This document shows, in pieces, positions 1 to 7,912 of a DNA stretch of 64,000 bases. This stretch comes from Bacillus subtilis. Its GTDB lineage: Bacteria; Pseudomonadota; Alphaproteobacteria; Rhizobiales; Rhizobiaceae. Within the stretch, counting starts at the first letter, position 1. Every line of letters starts with the position of its first letter. The stretch spans positions 1 to 64,000 of the forward strand of contig JAHREI010000007.1 of assembly GCA_021733665.1 (NCBI GenBank), written 5' to 3'. The position numbers and the translations under genes are program-made. The notes beneath the pieces are model-generated. The model searched no databases. It had not been told where the DNA came from and worked only from the letters and a program-made list of their open reading frames with translations.

Positions 1-107
1 CCTGCCGGTAAACCGTTCGGTTCGTGTTTGACTAGCAACCGGAAAGTTTCCAGTCGTGTGGTCTGTGCTAAGGCTGCAAGTGCCGTGATTGCGGTTTCAT
101 TTTCCAT
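1..107 (-). CDS. ArsR-family transcriptional regulator, N-terminal fragment cut by the window edge
   Basis: The minus strand reads 35 codons from an ATG at 107-105 and is still open at base 1. The peptide starts MENETAITALAALAQTTRLE and continues with a stretch typical of the first helices of ArsR/SmtB winged-helix repressors (ALAQTTRLETFRLLV). Members usually have about 100-120 residues and bind metals, metalloids, sulfur species or other small signals. The rest of the protein, including any ligand-binding cysteines, is outside the window, so the signal cannot be named. It lies downstream of the SulP transporter gene on the same strand, with a hairpin and its own operator-like repeat between them. 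Confidence 0.7.
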   Translation of the reverse strand, partial: MENETAITALAALAQTTRLETFRLLVKHEPNGLPA

Positions 108-129
108 ATATCTGGAATAATAGATATAT
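106..129 (-). promoter_or_regulatory. Inverted repeat over the arsR-like start, candidate autoregulatory operator
   Basis: ATATATCT (106-113) and AGATATAT (122-129) form a perfect inverted repeat with an 8-nt spacer that touches the start codon of the ArsR-like gene. ArsR-family repressors commonly bind AT-rich imperfect palindromes over their own promoters. Assignment is by position only. Confidence 0.45.
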
Positions 130-182
130 ATGCGGTGTCAACACAAATGATAAATGCTTTTAGGAAGGGTACCGGAGGGGAG

Positions 183-211
183 TGCTGGCATAGTCGAAGG
201 CCATGCCAGCA
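183..211 (-). terminator. Hairpin downstream of the SulP gene
   Basis: TGCTGGCAT (183-191) pairs perfectly with ATGCCAGCA (203-211). It lies just beyond the SulP stop codon. The T-run follows on the plus-strand side (214-219), so on the minus strand the U-tract is poor; it may work in either direction or only as a stabilising hairpin. Confidence 0.5.
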
Positions 212-217
212 TTGTTT

Positions 218-1705
218 TTAATGAAGTGAATTACTGGCGGCTTGTCGTTCTGCTTTGTCGTGCAGAGCAAACTTGTCGATCATATCTGCGCTTGCACGGT
301 TAAAACCACGTACTTCAACCTGTGCGCCGGAAGATCGAAGCTTTAAGACAACTTTATCAAGAGCTCCAACAGCAGTTATGTCCCATAAATGCGCTCGGCT
401 GACATCAATCATGATATAAGTGTGTGTGCGGCTGAAATCGAAAGAATGGATAAAACTCTCAGCTGAAGCGAAGAAAATCTGCCCTTCAACCCTATAGGTG
501 AGTGTGTTTGTGCTCTCGTCGCTTTGTTTGGTAACAGTAAAAAGTTTAGCAACTTTTCCAGCAAAGAATATGCCTGATAACAGCACTCCAACGATGACGC
601 CTTTTGCCAAATCATGCGTTGTAATGACTGTTACAACTGTAGCAATCATGACGACTGAAGAAGGCAGCGGATTGCGTCTCAGATCAAGCACAGAGCGCCA
701 AGAAAATGTTCCGATTGAAACCATAATCATCACTGCAACAAGTGCTGCCATTGGAATGATTTTAACAAGATCGTTAAGCACAACAATCAGGAAAAGAAGA
801 AACGCGCCTGCTACAAATGTTGAGAGTCTGCCGCGACCGCCTGACGACACATTGATCACGGATTGGCCAATCATGGCACAACCACCCATTCCGCCGATAA
901 GTGCAGAAGCTATATTGCTTGTTCCTTGTCCGTAGCATTCCTGATTTTTATTGCTGGGCGTATCAGTCATGTCATCAACAATTTGAGCTGTCAGCAATGA
1001 TTCAAGCAAGCCAACAGCTGCCAGTGTTACGGAATAAGGGAATATGATCTGCAGAGTTTCGAAGGTGAGGGGTACTTGAGGCAACGCGAAAATCGGAAAT
1101 GCTGAAGGGAGTTCCCCTAAATCACCGACAGTCCGTAACTCCATACCAGTTGACCATGCAATGACCGTCAGTACGACAATTGCGATTAATGGCGAGGGGA
1201 TTGCTTTGGTCAGATAAGGGAAAAGATAGATTATCCCCAGTCCGGCTGCAATCATCCAGTAGGTTTGTGTCGGAACATCGATCAGTTCCGGTAGCTGCGC
1301 CATAAAGATCAAAATGGCCAGTGCATTTACAAAGCCGGTAATGACGGAACGGGAAACAAAACGCATTACCCGCGCTAACTTTAATGCTCCGGCAAGTATC
1401 TGAAGAATGCCCATTAAGATTGTGGCTGCGAAAAGATATTGCAGTCCATGTTCTTTGACGAGTGATACCATGACGACAGCTGTGGCAGCAGTAGCCGCTG
1501 AAATCATAGCAGGCCGACCACCGGTAAACGCTGCCACACATGCAATGGCAAATGAGGCATACAAACCCACTTTGGGGTCTACTCCTGCAATAACGGAGAA
1601 CCCTATTGCTTCAGGAATAAGAGCGAGAGCAACAACGATACCAGATAGGATATCGCCACGAACGTTTGAAAACCACTGATTGCGGTATTCTTTTAATCTT
1701 AGCAT
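218..1705 (-). CDS. SulP-family inorganic anion transporter with C-terminal STAS domain
   Basis: A multi-pass inner-membrane protein of about 495 residues. The N-terminal part carries the SulP core ([21 protein letters not shown], then [15 protein letters not shown]), followed by roughly ten to twelve hydrophobic segments and a C-terminal STAS domain near residues 400-490 ([20 protein letters not shown]). SulP proteins move sulfate, bicarbonate or dicarboxylates; the substrate cannot be read from sequence. The frame is open to a TTG at 1729, but the ATG at 1705 starts the conserved part; neither has a strong ribosome-binding site. A decayed copy of its 3' end lies at 3588-3710. It diverges from the ProP-like gene across a 270-bp promoter region. 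Confidence 0.9.
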   Translation of the reverse strand: MLRLKEYRNQWFSNVRGDILSGIVVALALIPEAIGFSVIAGVDPKVGLYASFAIACVAAFTGGRPAMISAATAATAVVMVSLVKEHGLQYLFAATILMGILQILAGALKLARVMRFVSRSVITGFVNALAILIFMAQLPELIDVPTQTYWMIAAGLGIIYLFPYLTKAIPSPLIAIVVLTVIAWSTGMELRTVGDLGELPSAFPIFALPQVPLTFETLQIIFPYSVTLAAVGLLESLLTAQIVDDMTDTPSNKNQECYGQGTSNIASALIGGMGGCAMIGQSVINVSSGGRGRLSTFVAGAFLLFLIVVLNDLVKIIPMAALVAVMIMVSIGTFSWRSVLDLRRNPLPSSVVMIATVVTVITTHDLAKGVIVGVLLSGIFFAGKVAKLFTVTKQSDESTNTLTYRVEGQIFFASAESFIHSFDFSRTHTYIMIDVSRAHLWDITAVGALDKVVLKLRSSGAQVEVRGFNRASADMIDKFALHDKAERQAASNSLH

Positions 1706-1874
1706 TGGGAATTTTACACACTGATGCAACGAACCGAAAAACAGGTTTTAAAATTTGCGTTGCAGTGTTGTCTGGCGGATAGGCGGCCAGAAGAGCCACT
1801 CGGAATTGCACCGAGTCCTTGTTAATATCCCATAAATATCCAAATTTACGTATTTTGCAATCACATGCCAATCA

Positions 1875-1891
1875 AGCATTTAATAAATGCT
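1875..1891. promoter_or_regulatory. Palindrome in the sulP/proP divergent promoter region
   Basis: AGCATTTA-A-TAAATGCT is a perfect 8+1+8 palindrome midway between two divergent transporter genes. Such sites are often regulator operators. No regulator can be assigned; the nearest ones are the ArsR-like fragment and the TetR at 3744-4391. The rest of the 1706-1977 gap shows no other recognisable feature. Confidence 0.35.
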
Positions 1892-1977
1892 AATATTAAA
1901 TTTTTACTGTAAGGATAATAACGGTTTGGTTTTTGAATGCTCATCTCTGCGGAAGGGCATTAAGAAAGTGGTGCTGT

Positions 1978-3516
1978 ATGACGCAAGTTGATACTTTAGC
2001 GAATTCCTCACAGGCTGCACCACTGCAAATTCAAGATATTAAAGTTATTGATAATACGAAGCTGAAGAAGGCGGTCACCGCTGCGGCTTTGGGTAATGCT
2101 ATGGAATGGTTTGATTTCGGTGTATATGGCTTTGTTGCTTATGCACTCGGACAAGTTTTTTTCCCTAATGCTTCGCCCGGCATACAAACCATCGCAGCCT
2201 TAGCAACATTTTCCATACCATTTCTTGTGCGTCCTCTTGGAGGACTGTTTTTTGGTGTGATGGGTGATCGCTTTGGTCGACAGAAAGTTTTGTCGCTGAC
2301 GATTATTATCATGGCAGCAAGTACTTTCTGTATCGGATTGATCCCTTCTTATGCTTCCATCGGCATATGGGCTCCGGTTCTTCTGCTTTTATGTAAATTG
2401 GCACAAGGCTTCTCCGTTGGGGGAGAATACACAGGCGCGGCTATCTTCGTGGCAGAGTATGCACCAGATCGGCGTCGTGGATTCCTTGGTAGCTGGCTGG
2501 ATTTCGGCTCAATTGCAGGCTTTTTGCTTGGTGCAGGTTTAGTTGTTTTCCTTAGTAGTCTGGTTGGCGAGGCAGCATTTTTAGAGTGGGGATGGCGCAT
2601 TCCGTTTTTGATTGCAGCGCCTCTGGGGCTTATAGGGCTGTATCTTCGGCATGCAGCAGAAGAAACGCCAGCTTTTACACAGCAGCTTGCACAACTGGAA
2701 AAGGAAGACCGCGATACAATTGAAGATCGACCAATGGTTCCTTATAAAGAAATTATAGGTAAATATTGGAAGTCTTTGAGTGTATGTATTGGCATGGTTT
2801 TGGTGACAAATATCACCTATTATATGTTGCTAACTTATATGCCGACTTATCTGTCACAAAGCCTTGAATATTCAGAAGATCATGGTGTGCTGATTATCAT
2901 AGTTGTGATGATTGGTATGTTGTTTGTTCAGCCGGTTGTTGGTTTTTTGAGTGACCGTTTCGGGCGTAAACCTTTTCTAATGATCGGAAGTCTGGGGCTT
3001 CTAATTTTCGCTCTTCCGGCCTTTCACTTAATTACAAGTGGTGAAATTGCTACGATCTTTGCCGGGCTTTTAGTCATAGCTGTGCTGCTTAATTGTTTAA
3101 CCGGCGTTATGGCTTCAACTTTGCCTGCACTTTTTCCTGCGCGGATTCGCTATAGCGCTCTGGCGTTAGCATTTAATATATCCATTATCATTGCAGGGCT
3201 CACCCCAACTGTTGCGGCATGGCTTGTTGAGGCTACCAATAATTTGTATGTGCCAGCTTTCTATCTCATGTTTGCCGCCATTATTGGCCTCATAACGTCC
3301 TTTTTTCTTAAGGAAACAGCTAAACAGCCGTTACGGGGGGACACGCCGAGTGCATCAAATAAAGCTGAAGCACGCCAGATGTTAAAGGAATTTTATCTTG
3401 GCATTGAGGAGCGGGTGGACGAGATAGATGAAAAAATTGCGGATCTGGAGGGGACGATTGAAGAGTTGCGTTCACGTAGGCAATCTCTTGTTGATCAACA
3501 CCCAAAGATGAGCTGA
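1978..3516 (+). CDS. ProP-like MFS osmolyte/metabolite:H+ symporter
   Basis: About 512 residues from the ATG at 1978 (MTQVDTLANSSQ). The MHS branch of the MFS is recognisable from GNAMEWFDFGVYGF in helix 1, the loop GDRFGRQKVL, and SVGGEYTGAAIFVAEYAP in helix 4-5. The tail from about residue 465 is a heptad-rich coiled coil (EIDEKIADLEGTIEELRSRR), the feature that in Escherichia coli ProP goes with osmosensing proline/betaine uptake. An upstream in-frame TTG at 1933 would add 15 residues of poor character, so the ATG is preferred although its ribosome-binding site is weak. Proline/glycine betaine is the best guess at substrate; other MHS members carry dicarboxylates or alpha-ketoglutarate. 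Confidence 0.85.
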   Translation: MTQVDTLANSSQAAPLQIQDIKVIDNTKLKKAVTAAALGNAMEWFDFGVYGFVAYALGQVFFPNASPGIQTIAALATFSIPFLVRPLGGLFFGVMGDRFGRQKVLSLTIIIMAASTFCIGLIPSYASIGIWAPVLLLLCKLAQGFSVGGEYTGAAIFVAEYAPDRRRGFLGSWLDFGSIAGFLLGAGLVVFLSSLVGEAAFLEWGWRIPFLIAAPLGLIGLYLRHAAEETPAFTQQLAQLEKEDRDTIEDRPMVPYKEIIGKYWKSLSVCIGMVLVTNITYYMLLTYMPTYLSQSLEYSEDHGVLIIIVVMIGMLFVQPVVGFLSDRFGRKPFLMIGSLGLLIFALPAFHLITSGEIATIFAGLLVIAVLLNCLTGVMASTLPALFPARIRYSALALAFNISIIIAGLTPTVAAWLVEATNNLYVPAFYLMFAAIIGLITSFFLKETAKQPLRGDTPSASNKAEARQMLKEFYLGIEERVDEIDEKIADLEGTIEELRSRRQSLVDQHPKMS

Positions 3517-3587
3517 GTGGAGCTTATTCCTCTGGTATCCCGCTCCATGACATGTGGGGTTTATAAAGTTTCAAGCAGGGCGATCGA

Positions 3588-3710
3588 GCGGCTTGTCGTT
3601 CCGCTTTGTCGTGAAGTGCCAGTTTGTAGATCATCTCTGCGCTGCACGGTTAAATCCGCTTACTTCAATCTGTGTGCCGGAAGAGCGAAGCTTTAAGACA
3701 CTTTTATCAA
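3588..3710 (-). pseudogene. Decayed duplicate of the sulP 3' end
   Basis: Bases 3588-3710 align with 237-360, the end of the SulP STAS coding sequence. By eye there are about 16 mismatches and one single-base deletion over 124 positions, about 86% identity. The deletion (GCGCTTGCACGG becomes GCGCTGCACGG) breaks the frame. Nothing of the rest of sulP is present, and homology stops shortly before the end of the TetR gene. It is a non-coding remnant of a second sulP copy, now about 3.4 kb from the intact one with the ProP-like gene between. Confidence 0.85.
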
Positions 3711-3743
3711 CAATCTCATCGATGATGCCATTGGGCATTGTTC

Positions 3744-4391
3744 TTATGTCGCTACGGGCGAATTATGTGTTGTTCCTAAATAGCCTGCGATCATACGGGT
3801 TATATGTTCTACAATAGTCGCTTCATCGGAAAGAACGTGGCTGCAGTCATTGAGCACTATGGCGTGGGTTAGTGCCTCAACAGCAGTGGCGCAAATAAAG
3901 GCTGCCATATCAAGGTCTCTGACCTCAACATTGTCTTTACATTGTTCCAGATAATAGCGGACAAGATGTAACATATCTTTTCGTATAGCTTCCACCTCAG
4001 CCAGTTTCCCAATTCGCGGGACTTCTTCCATCAATATGCGATGGAGCTCAGGATCGACCCGATATGCAGCAATCATCGCGCGAACGAGCTCTCGCATGGT
4101 GCTGTTCAGGTCTTCAGAAGTGCACTCTTGCATCGTGTTTTCCAGCAGAGACAGAATTTTACGATTATGCCTCGCGACAAGTGCAGCCACCAGCGACTCC
4201 TTATTGGGAAAGTACTGATAAAGCGATCCGATACTTACACCCGCTACAGAGGCAATACGATTTGTGCTGGTTCGGGCATATCCTTCTCTTACCAAAACGC
4301 GAGCAGTGGCATCCAGTATCGCCTCAACTGTCATTTTTGATCTCTCTTGCGAAGCCAATTTTCTAGGATTTGTGGCGTTCAGCTTGGTCAT
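3744..4391 (-). CDS. TetR/AcrR-family transcriptional regulator
   Basis: 215 residues. The N-terminal TetR DNA-binding domain is clear: AILDATARVLVREGYARTST, then the recognition helix region IASVAGVSIGSLYQYFPNKE (about residues 46-65). The rest is a helical ligand-binding and dimerisation domain of typical length, whose inducer cannot be predicted. The ATG at 4391 has AGGAAA 7-8 nt upstream. The upstream region holds a strong nested inverted repeat (4413-4459), so autoregulation is likely. Its closest possible targets are the ProP-like transporter and the lipoprotein gene transcribed away from it. The sulP remnant ends about 30 bp from its stop codon. Confidence 0.88.
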   Translation of the reverse strand: MTKLNATNPRKLASQERSKMTVEAILDATARVLVREGYARTSTNRIASVAGVSIGSLYQYFPNKESLVAALVARHNRKILSLLENTMQECTSEDLNSTMRELVRAMIAAYRVDPELHRILMEEVPRIGKLAEVEAIRKDMLHLVRYYLEQCKDNVEVRDLDMAAFICATAVEALTHAIVLNDCSHVLSDEATIVEHITRMIAGYLGTTHNSPVAT

Positions 4392-4412
4392 ATGCGCGAT
4401 TTCCTAATGCGA

Positions 4413-4459
4413 GTAGACAATGTGAGTTATTACTCACATATTTGATGTAAGTTGTCTAC
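4413..4459. promoter_or_regulatory. Nested inverted repeats upstream of tetR, probable TetR operator
   Basis: TGTGAGT (4421-4427) and ACTCACA (4432-4438) form a perfect palindrome with a 4-nt centre. A second perfect pair, GTAGACAA (4413-4420) and TTGTCTAC (4452-4459), lies outside it. They lie directly upstream of the TetR start codon and upstream of the small lipoprotein gene on the other strand, the expected place for an autoregulated divergent operator. Confidence 0.6.
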
Positions 4460-4545
4460 GTAATGATATATGAGGTTCTATATGCTTAAACATTGAAGCA
4501 ATAAGTAATTTAAGGAAATAAAGGGAAATAAGAGTTGTATAAATA

Positions 4546-4746
4546 ATGAACTTTATCAAATTGTCTTTAAGTATTGCCGTAATATTAGTGATTGCTGGGT
4601 GTGTTAATTCTAAACAAGAAAACATTAAATTTTCAGCAGATGAATGTTTGCTTGTGAAGAATGGTGATAGATTTTATAGCAAATGTGAAGAGCCTAAACT
4701 GGGCTGGAAGGGCGCGAATGGGAGTGGTCTTATCTTTAGCCAATGA
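4546..4746 (+). CDS. Small lipoprotein of unknown function
   Basis: 66 residues starting MNFIKLSLSIAVILVIAGC. This is a lipoprotein signal peptide with lipobox VIAGC, so the mature chain of about 48 residues would be lipid-anchored at Cys-19. The mature part has two further cysteines (in DECLLV and SKCEEP) that could form a disulfide. I recognise no family. The gene is AT-rich compared with the housekeeping genes in the window, with a purine-rich leader (GGAAATAAGAG), in keeping with the acquired nature of this segment. Confidence 0.6.
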   Translation: MNFIKLSLSIAVILVIAGCVNSKQENIKFSADECLLVKNGDRFYSKCEEPKLGWKGANGSGLIFSQ

Positions 4747-4948
4747 CTGATCGTCTATTATGAAAAATATAGGAGATGTCGTTTGGACGCGCATTTTCAT
4801 CACAGTTTGGTTATTGCCATAGTTTCTCGCTAGATGGTCAGAAGCGGTGCGAAGGTGTTGTTTCACCTCGAACCGTTCAGGCTACCCTTTATATTTAGCG
4901 GATTTTGTCCTCGAAATTGTCTCGAATTCATAAAGCAGGAAACTATTT

Positions 4949-5758
4949 TTGAATATATGGGTTTGGTCAGATCTTCACTTAGAGCAGCAATATGTAGAAT
5001 TTCCTATTGCTGCACCTGGTCTGGTCGATGTTATTGTATGTGCTGGTGACTGGACGACAGCAGACCAGCTAGAAAGACAAATGAAGAAGGTTGTACAGAA
5101 TTACAATCTTCCGATTATTTTCGTCGCTGGTAATCACGAGTACCAAGGTGCTTTGACGTTTGAAACATCAAAGGCAGCTATGGCTTCTATTGTCGAGAAA
5201 AGCCGTCACTGGAACCAGCGTGTTACTATTCTAGATAATGAGAACCTCATCTATAAAGATGTGGTGTTCATTGGTAGTACCTTGTGGACTGACTTTCTCT
5301 ATCAGGCAGACAGTCATGCAGAACTACCTTGGCGGGTTAAAGAGGCTGAAGCTCTAATCCGTGACTTCACTTCTATCCAAATGGAGAGTGGCGAAAGTTT
5401 CTCACCGTCATTTATGTTACAGCAGAATAAACTCTCCCTCCGGTATATTTATGAGACTTGCGAGCACTTCTCTTCAAAACGGAAGGTGGTTATTTCTCAT
5501 CATATCCCTCATGAGGCAGCGTCTGATGATGTCTATCAAAACAGTGCTTCCAACTATTTATACGCATCCAGCGCTTCTGCATTTGAAGGATTAATGCATT
5601 CACATGCGGCGCCTTATCTATGGATTTGCGGCCATACGCATCAAGTCACTGATATTCAGATTGGGCAGACCCGTATCATCAGCAATCCTTATGGATACTG
5701 CCGTTTCAAAAGCGAGCGTGAGAATGCTTTCCGTTGGGATTACGTCATTTCTGTCTAA
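4949..5758 (+). CDS. Calcineurin-like metallophosphoesterase
   Basis: 269 residues. The five metal-binding blocks of the family are visible in order: SDLHLE (residue 8 on), AGDW (about 32), GNHEY (about 60), SHHIPH (about 183) and CGHTHQ (about 226). These ligate a dinuclear metal centre for phosphomono- or diester hydrolysis. The substrate is unknown. The likely start is TTG at 4949: it directly precedes the first motif and has AGGA 8 nt upstream, while no ATG fits. There is no signal peptide, so it should be cytoplasmic. Codon use is more AT-rich than the core genes and it sits next to a recombinase remnant, so it is probably island cargo. Confidence 0.85.
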   Translation: MNIWVWSDLHLEQQYVEFPIAAPGLVDVIVCAGDWTTADQLERQMKKVVQNYNLPIIFVAGNHEYQGALTFETSKAAMASIVEKSRHWNQRVTILDNENLIYKDVVFIGSTLWTDFLYQADSHAELPWRVKEAEALIRDFTSIQMESGESFSPSFMLQQNKLSLRYIYETCEHFSSKRKVVISHHIPHEAASDDVYQNSASNYLYASSASAFEGLMHSHAAPYLWICGHTHQVTDIQIGQTRIISNPYGYCRFKSERENAFRWDYVISV

Positions 5759-5949
5759 TGGCCGTATGTTTCTCTACTTGTATTTATCTTGAGCGTGGAT
5801 GCATTCTCAAAGTGCGTTTGAAATCAGTTGTACCATTAGAGATGGATGGACACATCGGTGCCGACTTCTTGCTGTAAATCCTAAAAAAATTCTAATCATT
5901 CGACCTCGCCGTGCTTTCGTAAGGTGGTTAAATGGTCTTTTGTTTTCCG

Positions 5950-6069
5950 TCAGAGTTTAAATTCTGATTTTCCAGCTAGATCACGTAGACGCTCGGGGAT
6001 GACGAAGCGAAAGACAAAGTTCTTTCCTCAGACATAATAAACGGGGAAGATCAGGAGAGAGGTACTGCA
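5950..6069 (-). pseudogene. Remnant of a tyrosine recombinase (phage/island integrase) N-terminus
   Basis: On the minus strand, one frame gives [13 protein letters not shown] (about 6060-6022); after a frame slip the next gives [17 protein letters not shown] (6018-5956 region), ending at a TGA at 5952-5950. The combined pattern, PDLPR-x-hydrophobic-FRF-x-P-x-x-LR-x-L-x-GK-x-E, is what the start of many Rhizobiales phage-type integrases looks like. It starts about 70 bp beyond the 3' end of tRNA-Ser and points away from it, the usual layout for an element integrated in a tRNA gene. The catalytic domain is gone. Confidence 0.65.
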
Positions 6070-6136
6070 ATGATTTTGTATCATTCAATAATGAAATATT
6101 TGAAAAATCATTAATTATAATGGATTGTATAAGTTC

Positions 6137-6226
6137 TGGCGGAGAGAGCGGGATTCGAACCCGCGATACGGTTCCCCGTATACACACTTTCCAGGCGTGC
6201 GCCTTCAACCACTCGGCCACCTCTCC
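6137..6226 (-). tRNA. tRNA-Ser (anticodon GGA)
   Basis: 90 nt with encoded CCA (TGG at 6137-6139 on the plus strand). The acceptor stem GGAGAGG pairs with TCTCTCC allowing one G-U. The anticodon loop CTGGAAA gives GGA, reading UCC/UCU. A long variable arm and the TTCGAAT T-loop are present, as expected for a class II serine tRNA. The recombinase remnant at 5950-6069 begins just past the 3' end, marking this tRNA as a likely integration site. Confidence 0.95.
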
Positions 6227-6729
6227 ACTCAAGACTGATATTTATAAAAGATATCAATCAAAACATCGTATCTGCAAACAGTGGTTAGCTGTTAAACGTC
6301 TGTTTCGGCGCGGAATATAGCTATTATAAGCGTATGATCAATAGTTATTTCTCATTTCTGTGAAATCGGTTGATTTTCCTGAGCTTTTATAAAGTTTTAC
6401 AATGCGGAAAACGGGGTGAAAGTATATCTATCTATATGAATTTAAATGATTTTATTATTTTGTGGATGAATAAAGATAATTGCCGATAATGTGCCCGTAA
6501 ATCATCATTTCAGGGTGTTGGAGCACGTGGTTTTGTATGCTTATCACGATTTGCTGCGAATCTTAGCCGAATGAGCATGGTGCAAGCTTCTGATTTCGCA
6601 CTGGGATTTTCCCGCATAGGATGGGCAAAAAGAGCGATGCTGCCATGGATTTGATCGCATTATGAGTATATTCTTTTGAAAGCGGCATATTCGGATGTGG
6701 CGTTTTCAATAAACGGAACATAAGTGACC
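6227..6729. other. Intergenic region without a recognisable gene
   Basis: About 500 bp between the tRNA-Ser gene and the small membrane protein gene. It must contain the tRNA promoter at its left side. I see no open frame with a plausible start, no strong hairpin and no recognised repeat. The first half is AT-rich, the second nearer the window average. Confidence 0.5.
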
Positions 6730-7038
6730 ATGCGTGTGTTTTTGAATTTTCTGGCCATCTGGTCGCTGGGTATCGGTTTATTATTTGGCGTTTTCGATAT
6801 TGCCCGGTCTGTTGCCCAAAACCGGCTGGTCTTTATGCCTTTCCTGCAAAATTTACAGGACTATCTGCCTGAGTATCTGGCGGCATTTTCGGCTTTCATA
6901 AAACGGAACTTAAGTGTTTCTGTTTGGGATCACTGGTTTATTCCGGTGCTGAATATGCCCGGATGGTTATTGTTTTTGGTTCTAAGCATATTATTTTTTA
7001 CAATGGGTAATATCGGTCGCAAATCTCACACTAAGTAA
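6730..7038 (+). CDS. Small inner-membrane protein of unknown function
   Basis: 102 residues from the ATG at 6730; an in-frame GTG six bases upstream is also possible. Two hydrophobic segments are clear: FLNFLAIWSLGIGLLFGVF near the N-terminus and WLLFLVLSILFFTMG near the C-terminus, with an amphipathic stretch between, suggesting an N-in/C-in two-pass protein. I do not recognise a named family. It precedes msrA by 40 bp on the same strand and may share its transcript. Confidence 0.7.
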   Translation: MRVFLNFLAIWSLGIGLLFGVFDIARSVAQNRLVFMPFLQNLQDYLPEYLAAFSAFIKRNLSVSVWDHWFIPVLNMPGWLLFLVLSILFFTMGNIGRKSHTK

Positions 7039-7078
7039 ATTTGCATATGACCGGTATCCATAGAATTACCGGATTGGA

Positions 7079-7726
7079 ATGATGATGTTCAGACAATATC
7101 CCGAGCATAAGTTACGTTTGCCAACAAGCGATGAGGCGCTGGCCGGCCGTGAGCAAGCGATTGCGACTTCCGAGGCGCATTTTGTTTCCGGTCATTCGCT
7201 GCATGGCCCATGGCCGCAAAATTTGCAGAAAGTTCTGTTTGGCATGGGCTGCTTCTGGGGTGTTGAGCGTCTGTTCTGGCAGGTGCCGGGTGTTTATGTC
7301 ACCGCTGCCGGTTATAGTGGTGGTTTGACGCCAAACCCGACCTATGAGGAAACCTGCACAGGTCTTACAGGCCATAATGAAGTTGTGCTGGTGGTTTACG
7401 ACCCTTCCGAAGTGTCCTTTGAACGTTTGTTACAGATCTTCTGGGAAGAACATGATCCGACACAGGGCATGCGTCAGGGCAATGATATCGGCACAACATA
7501 TCGCTCGGGAATCTATGTCTATTCTGATGAGGATATGAAAACTGCTGAGGCCAGCAAGCTAGTCTATCAGCAGGCTTTGACAGCCCGTGGTCTTGGCAAT
7601 ATCACGACTGAAATTTTGCCTGCCGGAGAACTCTTCTATGCAGAAGGCTATCATCAGCAATATCTGGCCAAGAACCCGCGGGGTTATTGCGGCCTACGTG
7701 GCACAGGCGTTTCCTGCGTGATTTGA
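7079..7726 (+). CDS. msrA: Peptide-methionine (S)-S-oxide reductase MsrA
   Basis: 215 residues. It reduces methionine-S-sulfoxide in proteins and repairs oxidative damage, recycled by thioredoxin. The active-site motif [13 protein letters not shown] (about residues 56-68) contains the catalytic cysteine. [26 protein letters not shown] and [19 protein letters not shown] follow as in other MsrA proteins, and the tail [12 protein letters not shown] supplies resolving cysteines. Length and N-terminal extension match the long MsrA form of E. coli. Three consecutive ATG codons (7079, 7082, 7085) follow GGATTGGA; the third has the best spacing, so the start is uncertain by two residues. Confidence 0.95.
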   Translation: MMMFRQYPEHKLRLPTSDEALAGREQAIATSEAHFVSGHSLHGPWPQNLQKVLFGMGCFWGVERLFWQVPGVYVTAAGYSGGLTPNPTYEETCTGLTGHNEVVLVVYDPSEVSFERLLQIFWEEHDPTQGMRQGNDIGTTYRSGIYVYSDEDMKTAEASKLVYQQALTARGLGNITTEILPAGELFYAEGYHQQYLAKNPRGYCGLRGTGVSCVI

Positions 7727-7781
7727 GAGCCGGCAGATTTCAGTTTCGTGTCGAAATTTGTGTAAGCATATAAATTTAAGA

Positions 7782-7819
7782 TGAAAAAAAATCCGGCACA
7801 TGCAAGATTGAGCCGGATT
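7782..7819 (-). terminator. Intrinsic terminator pointing to the minus strand, without an obvious gene to terminate
   Basis: AATCCGGC (7790-7797) pairs perfectly with GCCGGATT (7812-7819). On the minus strand the stem is followed by a run of about eight T residues (complement of 7783-7790), which is a good intrinsic terminator in that direction. On the plus strand there is no U-tract after it. It may act as a weak msrA terminator, or end a short minus-strand transcript starting between here and 7912. Confidence 0.6.
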
Positions 7820-7912
7820 GAAAATTGAACGGGCGGTCAAAGCGGAAAATTTCGCATAGCCGGCGGGTATTGTTACGCGCAGATTTGCTGCGCTTTCGGA
7901 GGGTGAGTGGTA

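Noticed and set aside
3554-3817. 87-codon plus-strand frame
   Set aside because: It runs across the sulP remnant in antisense and into the tetR end; no ribosome-binding site or family features.
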